Source of the DNA: Acidiferrobacter sp. | Lineage (GTDB): Bacteria > Pseudomonadota > Gammaproteobacteria > Arenicellales > UBA868 | Length of the DNA: 9,020 nt | Direction of reading: 5' to 3' | Assembly (NCBI GenBank): GCA_002694065.1 | Contig: NZKZ01000053.1 | Span: forward strand, 1-9,020 | Shown here: in pieces, positions 1 through 7,204 of the stretch | How positions within the stretch are numbered: position 1 is the stretch's first letter | Layout of the letters: each line of letters opens with the position of its first letter | Notes under the pieces: generated by a model | Database searches by the model: none | What the model saw: the letters and a program-made list of their open reading frames with translations, nothing else | What the model was told of the DNA's origin: nothing | Position numbers and translations under genes: made by a program

Positions 1-163
1 CGCTATTGCGGCAGGTGTTTACGGTGTCCCGACTTTTGTAGTCGGTACAGAACGCTTCTGGGGACTCGACCAGATGGGAATGCTGGCCCAATGGCTTGCA
101 AAACCCGATGAGATGGCACACATTGCAAGCGCGAATCTCTCAGAGCTGCCGACAGGCCTTTAG
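1..163 (+). CDS. DsbA-family protein, 2-hydroxychromene-2-carboxylate isomerase type (C-terminal fragment)
   Basis: Only the last 53 residues are inside the window; the frame is open from base 2 and stops at TAG 161-163. The visible part contains GVYGVPTFVV followed by ERFWGLDQM and a short helical tail. The GVPTF segment matches the cis-proline loop of thioredoxin-fold DsbA proteins. The following F-W-G-x-D pattern is typical of the 2-hydroxychromene-2-carboxylate isomerase (kappa-class GST-like) branch rather than of periplasmic DsbA. Members of that branch are cytoplasmic, often use glutathione, and act in aromatic degradation or have unknown substrates. The active-site N-terminal region is outside the window, so enzyme activity cannot be judged. 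The methyltransferase begins 67 bases downstream on the same strand, with no obvious terminator between, so the two may be co-transcribed. Confidence 0.75.
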   Translation, partial: AIAAGVYGVPTFVVGTERFWGLDQMGMLAQWLAKPDEMAHIASANLSELPTGL

Positions 164-220
164 AACAACGGCTCGATGCGATGGCTGGCTTACTCGATAG
201 AACTCTGAATTCATATTTTT

Positions 221-226
221 AGGAGG
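221..226 (+). promoter_or_regulatory. Shine-Dalgarno site that selects the second of two adjacent ATG codons
   Basis: A full AGGAGG lies at 221-226 and is followed by two consecutive ATG codons at 228 and 231. Only one base separates it from the first ATG, which is too close for normal initiation, while four bases separate it from the second. The start at 231 is therefore favoured, although the protein would differ by only one methionine. Confidence 0.6.
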
Positions 227-230
227 AATG

Positions 231-854
231 ATGGAAGAAACCGGTGTCGCCCGATCATATCGGGCCGAGACGCTGCAAGAGCAGCAAGCTGCCTACGACG
301 ATTGGGCAAACCAATACGAAATCGATCTTTGCGCCATGGGATACCGGATACCGGCGGTCATGGCCGCAGTGGCGACACGTTTTATCCCGGCCAACACCGC
401 GCCGATACTGGATGCCGGATGCGGCGGCGGCATCCAGGCAGAACCGCTCGCGATGCTGGGTTATGGCCCCATTATCGGTATTGACCTGTCTGAAGGCATG
501 CTAGAGGTGGCCCGCGCAAAAAACCTCTATCAAGAACTGCGCCAGATGACACTCGGTGAAAAGCTTGACTTTTCAGATGATCAATTCGCTGCGATCATCT
601 CAACCGGCACAATCACCCCGCATCATGCTCCTCCGAAGAGTTTTGAGGAGTTGATCCGGGTCGCCAGGTCCGGCGCCCCGATTATCTTCAGTATGCGGGA
701 CGATCCGGCGCAAGAGCCACAGTACCCCGAGACGGTGACAGCGCTTGCCGAGGCTGGTCTGTGGCGCAAGGTATTCTCAACCGAGAGCTTCTACAGCATG
801 CCCTACGGGGAACCCGAGATCACTCACCGCGTCCACGTCTACGAAGTCACCTGA
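231..854 (+). CDS. Class I SAM-dependent methyltransferase, METTL27/WBSCR27-like
   Basis: This 207-residue protein has a Rossmann-like methyltransferase fold. Motif I is DAGCGGG at residues 61-67 (SAM glycine loop), followed by GIDLS at 83-87, where the aspartate is expected to bind the SAM ribose. A motif IV-like segment (AAIISTGTITPHH) lies near 120-132 and a later beta strand, APIIFSM, near 149-155. The N-terminal pattern AYDDWANQYEIDL with GYRIP (residues 21-41) resembles the small methyltransferase group that includes animal METTL27 (Williams-Beuren region protein). Substrates in this group are mostly unknown, so only a generic SAM-dependent methyl transfer is assigned. It is a single-domain cytoplasmic protein with no signal peptide. 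It follows the DsbA-fold gene on the same strand and converges on the amidase gene, with 34 bases between the two stop codons. I start it at the second ATG because of Shine-Dalgarno spacing. Confidence 0.85.
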   Translation: MEETGVARSYRAETLQEQQAAYDDWANQYEIDLCAMGYRIPAVMAAVATRFIPANTAPILDAGCGGGIQAEPLAMLGYGPIIGIDLSEGMLEVARAKNLYQELRQMTLGEKLDFSDDQFAAIISTGTITPHHAPPKSFEELIRVARSGAPIIFSMRDDPAQEPQYPETVTALAEAGLWRKVFSTESFYSMPYGEPEITHRVHVYEVT

Positions 855-890
855 ACCGGGCGCCCTATGCTCTTTGAAGCCGTGCGGCTT
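855..890 (+). terminator. Weak hairpin between convergent genes (possible terminator)
   Basis: The short gap between the convergent methyltransferase and amidase holds a GGGCGCCC palindrome (858-865) and an inverted repeat AAGCC-GTGC-GGCTT (877-890) that overlaps the amidase stop codon. No run of T follows on either strand, so intrinsic termination is uncertain. It may only mark the convergent 3' ends. Confidence 0.2.
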
Positions 891-2331
891 AGAGATTGCC
901 GACCCAGATCGGGGGTCGGTAACGATCCCAACGCAGTTCCTGTTCCAGTTGTGCCGCGACCTGGAGAATCAGATGATCCTTGCCAGAGTGGCCGGCCAAC
1001 TGCACCGCACAGGGATGCTCCCCCTCATTAAGCTGTACAGGTACAGACGCAGCAGGCTGGCCGCTGACATTACAAATATAGGCAAAGGGGGCAAACGCAT
1101 GACCTCTTTCTCCCCAGGTCTCCATATTGAAATTCTCTGTGCGACTGTCCATGTAGCCCACCGGGATCGGATCGCTGGCAAGCGTCGGAGTCAGGACAAG
1201 ATCATAGTCAATCATCGATTGAATCAACTGCATGGACGCTTCGTGTGCCCCCTGACGGGCGCGGTAGAGATCCATGGCGCTCAGCGAGGCCACCCGCTCC
1301 CGAACATAATGGGTCAGAGCCTCCAATTCCTCATGTAACGGCTCACGGCCGACTTCCTTGATGCGGTTTTCAATCTCGTAAACCACGTCCACCATCCAGA
1401 GATCTTCCATCCAGCTCCCCAGCCCCAAATCAGAGGGATAGGTGTACTCCTCAACCTGATGCCCCATATCGGCGAGGAGGCGGCTCACCTTGTCCACTGA
1501 GGCCGCCTGGTTCCTTCCCACAGCATCCCCATATGGCGTCGATGTCGAGACGCCGATGCGCAGCTGGGGCAATTTCTCCTCAAGAGCGGAGAGGTACGAA
1601 CTCACTTCGGGTCGGATCTGGTAACGACTGCCGGGCATGGGTCCCGCGGATTGATCAAGCGCTGCCGCACTGTCCCGCACTGAACGGGTCAGCACATGAT
1701 CCGAATTAAACCCGTTCGAGAACTCCATAAAGTACGGGCCCATGGGATTCAGGCCGGTTGTTGGCTTGAGTCCAAAAACCCCACAGCAGGCAGCAGGAAT
1801 CCGTATCGATCCACCTAAATCCGTTCCGTGTGCCAGCGGGACCATTCCGGAGGCCACTGCCGCTCCGGCGCCCCCGGAACTGCCTCCGGTCGTCACCTCC
1901 GGATTCCACGGATTGAGTGTCACGCCACGAAACGTCGGCTCACAGACAAAATCCTCAGCAAACTCCGGGGTGTTGGTTTTTCCAAGGATCACCAACCCGG
2001 CATTACGCCATCGCGACACCAATTCACTATCCGCTCTGGGAGACGCCCCCTCAAAGAACCTGCTGGAAAACGTAGTCGGCATATCTGAAGTGAACTGATT
2101 GACATCTTTGAGATAGAAAGGCGCGCCCGAAACGGGGGAGTCGGGCAGGTCTTTTTCGACCTGCTCACGAGCATTTTCAAAGTTGGTCATCACCAGAGCA
2201 TTCAGTTTAGGGTTGAGGTGCTCTGCCGCCTCAATGGCCACCTCGGTCACTTCCTTCGCAGAAACTGCCTTGGTTCTGATTAGGCGGGCGAGCCCCACCG
2301 CATCCTGGTCTGCATAATCCTCAAAGTTCAT
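889..2331 (-). CDS. Amidase-signature family hydrolase
   Basis: This 480-residue protein is full length for the amidase signature family, which hydrolyses C-N bonds of amides through a Ser-cisSer-Lys triad. The triad is readable: Lys75 in FYLKD, cis-Ser151 in TGGSSGG, and nucleophile Ser175 in DLGGSIRIPA. Ser151 and Ser175 are 24 residues apart, as in the family. CCGVFGLKPT follows at 182-191, and a C-terminal CNVSGQPAASVPV segment matches the conserved region near the substrate pocket. The sequence most resembles the 6-aminohexanoate-cyclic-dimer hydrolase/general amidase branch, but the substrate cannot be inferred; it is unlikely to be GatA because no gatB or gatC lies nearby. The start is firm: AAGGAG at 2338-2343 on the minus strand lies six bases from the ATG. 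It is downstream of the monooxygenase gene on the same strand, 177 bp away, so co-transcription is possible. Confidence 0.93.
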   Translation of the reverse strand: MNFEDYADQDAVGLARLIRTKAVSAKEVTEVAIEAAEHLNPKLNALVMTNFENAREQVEKDLPDSPVSGAPFYLKDVNQFTSDMPTTFSSRFFEGASPRADSELVSRWRNAGLVILGKTNTPEFAEDFVCEPTFRGVTLNPWNPEVTTGGSSGGAGAAVASGMVPLAHGTDLGGSIRIPAACCGVFGLKPTTGLNPMGPYFMEFSNGFNSDHVLTRSVRDSAAALDQSAGPMPGSRYQIRPEVSSYLSALEEKLPQLRIGVSTSTPYGDAVGRNQAASVDKVSRLLADMGHQVEEYTYPSDLGLGSWMEDLWMVDVVYEIENRIKEVGREPLHEELEALTHYVRERVASLSAMDLYRARQGAHEASMQLIQSMIDYDLVLTPTLASDPIPVGYMDSRTENFNMETWGERGHAFAPFAYICNVSGQPAASVPVQLNEGEHPCAVQLAGHSGKDHLILQVAAQLEQELRWDRYRPPIWVGNL

Positions 2332-2508
2332 GAGTCACTCCTTTATGGCTTTATGGTTTTGCCTGCTGGCAGAGGCATTCTTGATTGGGAATTCAAAAGC
2401 GTTTCAAAGCCTATTCCTCAACCCCTGACGCAGGTTTATGGGGCAATGTACCCAATAATGCAGTCTCACCGCGAGTCCCGCCATGCTGCCCATCGCCCTT
2501 TCTCAGAC
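2332..2508 (-). other. Spacer between monooxygenase and amidase genes
   Basis: This gap contains no gene I can support. Next to the amidase Shine-Dalgarno site it has a doubled CATAAAG on the minus strand (about 2341-2355). Just upstream, about 2364-2381, is an inverted repeat TGCCT-8-AGGCA that could form a small leader hairpin. I see no T-tract terminator after the monooxygenase and no convincing sigma-70 promoter, which is compatible with read-through from upstream. Confidence 0.3.
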
Positions 2509-3792
2509 TTAGTCCTCGCCGCTGGAACGGTACGCTTCGTATTGACGGCGGGTCGCGATATGGCCCGCGATGTGCTTGGCATCGTGCCAGACACCCCAAA
2601 TGAACGATGATCCTCTGCGCGAAAGCCATGGCAGCCCAACAAAATAGACACCGGGCTCAGATGACACGCCGCGCTGATGCCGAGGCTTTCCTGCCTCATC
2701 CAGCGCATCAACTTGCAGCCAGCTGTAGTCACTTGAGAAGCCCGTTGCCCAGATCACGGTGCCAATACATTTCTCGGTCATATCCACTTCGCGTATCGGA
2801 TGTTTCATGCAATGGGGATCAGGCAGCATTTCACGGGCTTTGGGCTCAAGAGGCAGATCAATGCCGTTACGATCCACATAGGCATCCGCCGCATCCAGCA
2901 ACGACAGATAACTCGCATCACCGGCCCGAATATTTTGGCCCAGGTCATCCTGAAAACGAATCGTCTTCCCCTCAAACGCCTGCGTCTGACCTAAAAGCGT
3001 AATGCCGCGTTCCGCCAGTTCACGAAAATCGATGGTAAAACCGCCATAAGAGCCAGTGACCGAGATCGTGACGTGTTCTTTACCCGGCTCGACCGTTTCA
3101 AGATCCCAAAGCCCTAGCACACCAAGCCACCATACAAAGTCCCTGCCCCGATAACTGCGGGGCGGGCGATCATGGGGCCCAACTGAAAGGTAGACCTGTT
3201 TGCCGGCGCGTTGCAGCTCATCCGCGATCTGGACACCAGAGGAGCCCGCCCCGACGACCAGGACATTTCCCTCGGGCAGCTGTTGCGGATTTTTGTACTC
3301 CGAGGAGTGAATCTGAAAGATGTCATCGTATGACTTTGCAATAGGCGGTATCGCTGGATTCTGAAAAGGTCCCGTTGCAACCACTACCCGCTGCGCTTCA
3401 AAGATCCCTTGGCTGGTCTCTACGTTAAAGCCCGAACGTTTGCTGTTGCGCACCACCTCGGAAACCGCAACACCCTCTTCGATGGGCGCGTTATAGCGGT
3501 TCGCATATTCAATGAAATAGTCGACCGTTTGCGACTTCGTTGCAAAGTCATCTGCTCCGATCCCGGGAAACTCCAACTCCGGAAAGCGGTCATGCCACGC
3601 CGGTCCGTTTGCCACCAGCGAATCCCAGCGTTGCGACCGCCAGCGCTCTGCAATACGGTCACGCTCGAGTACGACATGCGGCACCCCAAGCTCTGTTAAG
3701 TGACGGCTGGTTGCAATGCCGGCCTGACCCGCACCGATGATCAGCGTATCGATCTTTCGTGACACTATACTCTTCTCTCGAGGGCTCGCCAT
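2509..3792 (-). CDS. Flavin-containing monooxygenase-like FAD/NAD(P)-binding protein, CzcO/YUCCA type
   Basis: Read from the ATG at 3792, the protein has 427 residues. It shows two dinucleotide-binding folds: IIGAGQAG near residues 18-25 for FAD, and VVGAGSSG near 179-186 for NADPH. Between them are ERWRSQRWDSL (49-59), VVATGPF (137-143) and FQIHSSEY (159-166), the last in the place of the FMO fingerprint. A late ATGFSSDYSWL motif and GLPWLSRRGSSFIWGV near the C-terminus are typical of the family. It should be a cytoplasmic flavoenzyme that uses NADPH and O2 to oxygenate a soft nucleophile (N or S) or a carbonyl; the substrate is unknown. It is not an evident trimethylamine monooxygenase, because its motifs group it with CzcO/YUCCA-like proteins. 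It lies between the ABC ATPase gene (130 bp upstream) and the amidase gene on the same strand. Confidence 0.88.
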   Translation of the reverse strand: MASPREKSIVSRKIDTLIIGAGQAGIATSRHLTELGVPHVVLERDRIAERWRSQRWDSLVANGPAWHDRFPELEFPGIGADDFATKSQTVDYFIEYANRYNAPIEEGVAVSEVVRNSKRSGFNVETSQGIFEAQRVVVATGPFQNPAIPPIAKSYDDIFQIHSSEYKNPQQLPEGNVLVVGAGSSGVQIADELQRAGKQVYLSVGPHDRPPRSYRGRDFVWWLGVLGLWDLETVEPGKEHVTISVTGSYGGFTIDFRELAERGITLLGQTQAFEGKTIRFQDDLGQNIRAGDASYLSLLDAADAYVDRNGIDLPLEPKAREMLPDPHCMKHPIREVDMTEKCIGTVIWATGFSSDYSWLQVDALDEAGKPRHQRGVSSEPGVYFVGLPWLSRRGSSFIWGVWHDAKHIAGHIATRRQYEAYRSSGED

Positions 3793-3797
3793 TAGCG

Positions 3798-3802
3798 TCC
3801 TT
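3798..3802 (-). promoter_or_regulatory. Shine-Dalgarno site fixing the monooxygenase start
   Basis: On the minus strand AAGGA (3798-3802) lies five bases before the ATG at 3790-3792. An upstream in-frame TTG at 3811-3813 would add seven residues (MTILRTL), but no ribosome binding site precedes it. The ATG is the better start. Confidence 0.6.
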
Positions 3803-3818
3803 AATATGGTCAAGGAAC

Positions 3819-3833
3819 GCGATGCGTCATCGC
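3819..3833. repeat. Inverted repeat upstream of the monooxygenase gene
   Basis: GCGATG-CGT-CATCGC is a perfect 6-bp inverted repeat with a 3-base centre, lying 27 bases before the monooxygenase ATG. It could be an operator or a small mRNA hairpin in the 130-bp ATPase-monooxygenase gap. No T-tract follows on the minus strand, so it is not an obvious terminator. The rest of the gap shows nothing I can name. Confidence 0.3.
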
Positions 3834-3922
3834 CTAGCCCTCAATATCGTGTTGGACGGCTAAAGCGCGGTTCGCCTTTTTGATTGTTTTCGTGGATCTT
3901 GGTTTTGCAGGACAGCTTCTGG

Positions 3923-4954
3923 TTATACCCGACTGCTCATTGCCTGCAAGATCATCGTTTGAGTGACTTCGCCAACAATCTGATTGTCGTCATCGACCAC
4001 AGCGAGCGGCCCATCACTATCCGTCACAAGCTCGATCAGGGAGTCAATCTTTTGGTCGTGGTTTACTTTCCGTGCACCGTTGATTCGCGCAGCGTCCGAG
4101 ACGCTCTGCATGACTTTACCCACGCTGACTACTTTATAGCGTGGCACATCCTCCGTAAATTCCCGAACGTACTCGTCAACGGGATTGGTCACGATCTCTT
4201 CAGGCGTCCCTATCTGCACGACAACGCCGTCCTTCATGATCGCGATGCGGTCTCCCATCTTGATAGCTTCAAGAAAATCGTGCGTGATGAAGATCATGGT
4301 TTTTTGCACTTCTGCCTGGATGCTGATCAGCTCATCCTGCATCTCACGCCGAATTAACGGGTCGAGAGCACTAAACGGCTCGTCAAAGATCAGAATCTCT
4401 GGATCCACCGCCATCGCTCGCGCGAGCCCCACACGCTGCTGCATTCCGCCTGATAGCTCCCGAGGAAAATGATCCGCCCAACCGTCGAGGCCGACCTTCT
4501 CCAGAACCTCGAGTGCTTTTTCTCTGCGGGCCTTTTTGTCCATGCCCCGTATCTCGAGGCCGAAGGAGATATTGTCGATGACTTTGCGGTGGGGAAAGAG
4601 CCCAAAGTGCTGGAACACCATACTCATCCGAAAACGGCGCAACTCGGTCAACTGGGCTGCATCAAAGGACATGATGTCCTCACCATCAACCAACATTGAA
4701 CCGGTAGTCGGCTCGATCAAACGTGAGATACAACGAACCAGTGTGGACTTCCCGCTCCCTGAAAGCCCCATCACAACGAAGGTCTCGCCGGTGTTTACTT
4801 CGAAGGAGACATCCTTAACGGCAATCACATGTCCTGTTTGCGCCTGAACCTCAGCACGGGACAATGAGCGATCGAGTTCTTTCAAAGTCTGCTCGGGATA
4901 GGCTCCGAATATCTTCCAGATACTATTGCAGACGATCTTGGGGGTTTCCGACAT
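3923..4954 (-). CDS. ABC transporter ATP-binding protein, glycine betaine/proline (ProV/OpuAA) family
   Basis: This 343-residue ATPase should power import by the adjacent permease and binding protein. Motifs: Walker A GLSGSGKST at 63-71, Q-loop Gln115 in VFQHFGLFPH, signature LSGGMQQRVGLARA at 167-180, Walker B ILIFDEPFSALDP at 187-199, and switch His225 in FITHD. The N-terminal extension with IWKIFG and EVQAQTGHVIAVKDVSFEV is characteristic of the quaternary-amine (ProV, OpuAA, ChoV) group rather than other importers. The tail from about residue 276 to 343 looks like a single CBS repeat; the usual tandem CBS pair that senses ionic strength in OpuA is not present. The start is supported by AAGGA on the minus strand (4962-4966), seven bases from the ATG. 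It is transcribed divergently from its permease gene, with 120 bp between. Confidence 0.95.
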   Translation of the reverse strand: MSETPKIVCNSIWKIFGAYPEQTLKELDRSLSRAEVQAQTGHVIAVKDVSFEVNTGETFVVMGLSGSGKSTLVRCISRLIEPTTGSMLVDGEDIMSFDAAQLTELRRFRMSMVFQHFGLFPHRKVIDNISFGLEIRGMDKKARREKALEVLEKVGLDGWADHFPRELSGGMQQRVGLARAMAVDPEILIFDEPFSALDPLIRREMQDELISIQAEVQKTMIFITHDFLEAIKMGDRIAIMKDGVVVQIGTPEEIVTNPVDEYVREFTEDVPRYKVVSVGKVMQSVSDAARINGARKVNHDQKIDSLIELVTDSDGPLAVVDDDNQIVGEVTQTMILQAMSSRV

Positions 4955-4973
4955 TCAATCTTCCTTTGAAGCC

Positions 4974-4985
4974 ATTGATATCAAT
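4974..4985. promoter_or_regulatory. Perfect 12-bp palindrome, candidate operator
   Basis: ATTGATATCAAT lies in the 120-bp divergent region between the ATPase and permease genes, 20 bp before the ATPase start. Two-fold symmetric ATTGA/TCAAT half-sites resemble TetR-family operators such as those bound by BetI-type regulators. That comparison is from general knowledge, and no regulator gene is in the window. Confidence 0.35.
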
Positions 4986-4987
4986 TA

Positions 4988-5000
4988 CTCCGGCCCGGAG
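4988..5000. promoter_or_regulatory. Second inverted repeat in the divergent region
   Basis: CTCCGG-C-CCGGAG is a perfect 6-bp inverted repeat that begins two bases after the neighbouring palindrome. It is bracketed by a direct repeat AATTACT (4983-4989 and 5001-5007). A longer pair, TTGAAGCC at 4966-4973 and 5017-5024, brackets the whole cluster. The nesting suggests a compact regulatory site that could act on both divergent genes. Confidence 0.35.
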
Positions 5001-5016
5001 AATTACTTTTCGCTCA

Positions 5017-5045
5017 TTGAAGCCGGTTTTCTTTAAAGATATGCT
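5017..5045 (+). promoter_or_regulatory. Candidate sigma-70 promoter of the permease gene
   Basis: TTGAAG (5017-5022) and TATGCT (5040-5045) are separated by 17 bases and each matches consensus at four of six positions. Transcription would begin near 5052, giving a leader of about 23 bases before the permease ATG. The -35 box overlaps one copy of the TTGAAGCC repeat. I found no equally good promoter for the ATPase on the opposite strand. Confidence 0.4.
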
Positions 5046-5074
5046 AGTGGATTGATCGCGTCCAGGCAAATTTA

Positions 5075-7204
5075 ATGCAGGATTCCAAAGCCATTTCAGG
5101 CAGCACATCGACGGACGGTTTATGGTCCGAATACCGGCACTGGTTGATCGGAGCGGTCGTTCTCGTCATATCAATTCTGATCTGGAAAGCCCAGGGCGGT
5201 GAGACCGTCTTTCCTGAGTCGTGGATCAGCGCCTTTCCTTTTGCCGATAAAGTCAATGAATTCGACCGGTGGATGCGGCCCTTTCTGCAGCCGACGACCC
5301 GGGCGCTCGGCGCCGGAGTAACGTGGTTCTATGAGTACATCGTCGATCTTCTGATCTTTACGCAGTGGCAGATTGTGCTGGTGGTACTGGTCCTGCCTGC
5401 GTTCGCCTACGGCGGCCTTCGCCTCGGTCTCTTTGCCGTAGCCGCTGTTGGCTCATGGCTTGTACTAGATATGTGGGACGAGGCCATGGAGACGCTCAGT
5501 CTCATGTGTATCTCCATTGCCTTCAGCGCCGTTGTTGGCATCGCGCTCGGTATCGGCGCCTCCCAAAGCAACCGGCTCGAGACGGTTATCAAGCCGATCC
5601 TCGATACGATGCAGACACTGCCGGCCTACATCTACCTTATTCCTGCCTTTTTCCTGTTTGGCATCGGCGCGCCGGGGGCCATTCTTGCGACCGTCATCTA
5701 CGCGCTCCCGCCTATCGTACGCCTGACCAATCTTGGCATTCGACAGGTTCCCGCAGGCATTGACGAAGCGGCGACCTCCTTTGGCGCCACAACCCGTCAA
5801 TCCCTGATAAAGGTGAAAATTCCCCTCGCTATTCCGGCCATAAAACTAGGCATCAATCAAACAGTGATGATGGCACTGGCATTGGTGGTGCTGGCCACGT
5901 TTATCGGAGCTCCGGGCCTGGGTGATATCGTGCTGCGGGGGATGCAGCGCCTGAACGTTGGCAAAGCCCTTGAGGGCGGGCTCGCTATCGTTTTGATGGC
6001 GATCCTGCTCGACCGGGTTACTCATGCGATGGGTCAGGAGCAGCAACGCACTGATCAGGGGCGAACTCAGATCTTCCGACTTTTTCCGCAGTCCCTCGAA
6101 TCCTTGAGGCTCATCCGCTACCTTGAGCTCGGTATCGACTTTGTCTGGCGCCAGATTGGCCGGGTGGGCCGTGGCGCCACCCACGCAGTTGCTCTTATTC
6201 CTTGCGCTCTTATCCGGACTTACGATACAGACTGGAGTTCCAGGCTCCGGGATTTCTTGCTGCGGCATTCGTTTTTTATCGCCAGTCTTGTTTTGATCTG
6301 GGTCATGGTGCTGCTGGATGCCTACCTCGATATTTTTGGCAACTTTCCAAAGGCGTGGGAATATCGCTTCCGCACTCCCGTCAATCAGTATATGGATGTG
6401 CTCGTTACAAATGAAACGTTCTATGCAATCACCACAGGCATCAAGAAAGGGCTGTACTTCGGATTAATCAATCCCCTGAATATTTTCCTCAAGGGATTGC
6501 CCTGGTGGTACACAAGTCTTTTCTTTGTGGCTATCGCTTACCTTGTAAGTGGCCGCGCGCTGGCCGCAATCACCCTTATCGGGTTTTTGTTCATCGGCGC
6601 AACTGATTTGTGGGCTTTCAGCATGATTACGCTGTCGACAGTCACCGTATCGGTGCTGATCTGTTTCATTGTTGGTGTGCCGCTTGGCGTCCTGGCGGCC
6701 TACAGCAAAACGGCGGACGGAATCCTGAAACCCATACTGGATACCATGCAGACCATGCCGGTTTTTGTATATCTGGTTCCGGTCATTATGCTTTTCGGCG
6801 GGGGGCAGATTCCGGCCGTGATCGCAACCGTGATCTATGCCATCCCCCCATTGATTCGATGCACGACTCTCGGTATTCGCGAACTGCCTGATGAAATCGA
6901 CGAGGTCTCTGATTCATTTGGTGCATCGGTCTTCCAGACTCTGATGAAAGTGAAGATTCCGATGGCGATCCCCGCCATTATGATTGGCGTGAATCAGGGC
7001 ATCATGATGGCCCTTGCCATGGAGGTCATCACCCCGCTTATCGGTGGCAAGGGTCTCGGGCTTGAAGTCTTTACCGGAATGAGTACCGCCAGTATCGGCA
7101 TGTCTTTGCAGGCCGGTATCGGGATCGTGCTGCTGGCCATCATCCTCGACCGGATATCCCAGGCGTGGACAAAAACGCAGCGGGAGGCAATGGGTCTGTC
7201 CTAG
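5075..7204 (+). CDS. Tandem-fused ProW-type ABC permease (two permease domains in one chain)
   Basis: At 709 residues this is roughly twice the size of an ordinary single-domain ProW/OpuAB permease. Two homologous units are plain. KPILDTMQTLPAYIYLIP (173-190) recurs as KPILDTMQTMPVFVYLVP (552-569). ATVIYALPP (205) recurs as ATVIYAIPP (584). LDRVT (312) recurs as LDRIS (691). The offset is 379 residues throughout, with no gap. Each unit has the cytoplasmic EAA loop that contacts the ATPase: DEAATSFGA from 230 and DEVSDSFGA from 609, both followed by a VKIPxAIPAI run. Each unit has several hydrophobic segments before and within this core; a polar linker covers about 318-395. The chain should therefore supply both halves of the membrane channel. 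Start: ATG 5075 with a weak AGG (5064-5066) eight bases upstream and an in-frame stop at 5045. The binding-protein gene follows on the same strand. Confidence 0.93.
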   Translation: MQDSKAISGSTSTDGLWSEYRHWLIGAVVLVISILIWKAQGGETVFPESWISAFPFADKVNEFDRWMRPFLQPTTRALGAGVTWFYEYIVDLLIFTQWQIVLVVLVLPAFAYGGLRLGLFAVAAVGSWLVLDMWDEAMETLSLMCISIAFSAVVGIALGIGASQSNRLETVIKPILDTMQTLPAYIYLIPAFFLFGIGAPGAILATVIYALPPIVRLTNLGIRQVPAGIDEAATSFGATTRQSLIKVKIPLAIPAIKLGINQTVMMALALVVLATFIGAPGLGDIVLRGMQRLNVGKALEGGLAIVLMAILLDRVTHAMGQEQQRTDQGRTQIFRLFPQSLESLRLIRYLELGIDFVWRQIGRVGRGATHAVALIPCALIRTYDTDWSSRLRDFLLRHSFFIASLVLIWVMVLLDAYLDIFGNFPKAWEYRFRTPVNQYMDVLVTNETFYAITTGIKKGLYFGLINPLNIFLKGLPWWYTSLFFVAIAYLVSGRALAAITLIGFLFIGATDLWAFSMITLSTVTVSVLICFIVGVPLGVLAAYSKTADGILKPILDTMQTMPVFVYLVPVIMLFGGGQIPAVIATVIYAIPPLIRCTTLGIRELPDEIDEVSDSFGASVFQTLMKVKIPMAIPAIMIGVNQGIMMALAMEVITPLIGGKGLGLEVFTGMSTASIGMSLQAGIGIVLLAIILDRISQAWTKTQREAMGLS

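Noticed and set aside
200..220. Promoter for the methyltransferase (CATATT box)
   Set aside because: Transcription would start inside the ribosome binding site, and the matching -35 box is poor.
745..1338. A 197-codon plus-strand reading frame
   Set aside because: It runs across the methyltransferase end and antisense to the amidase, whose catalytic motifs and start site are convincing. It has no recognisable domain.
2509..3792. Monooxygenase as trimethylamine monooxygenase (Tmm) beside a TMAO transporter
   Set aside because: The gene context is suggestive, but the motifs (ERWRSQRWDSL, FQIHSSEY, GLPWLSRRGSSF) fit the CzcO/YUCCA-like group rather than Tmm.
889..3792. Monooxygenase plus amidase as an indole-3-acetic acid route (YUCCA-like plus IaaH-like)
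   Set aside because: A YUCCA enzyme makes the acid directly and needs no amidase, and the iaaM partner of IaaH is a different flavoenzyme family. Family resemblance alone does not support auxin synthesis.
3793..3813. Seven-residue N-terminal extension of the monooxygenase from TTG
   Set aside because: No Shine-Dalgarno site precedes the TTG, while AAGGA sits five bases before the internal ATG.
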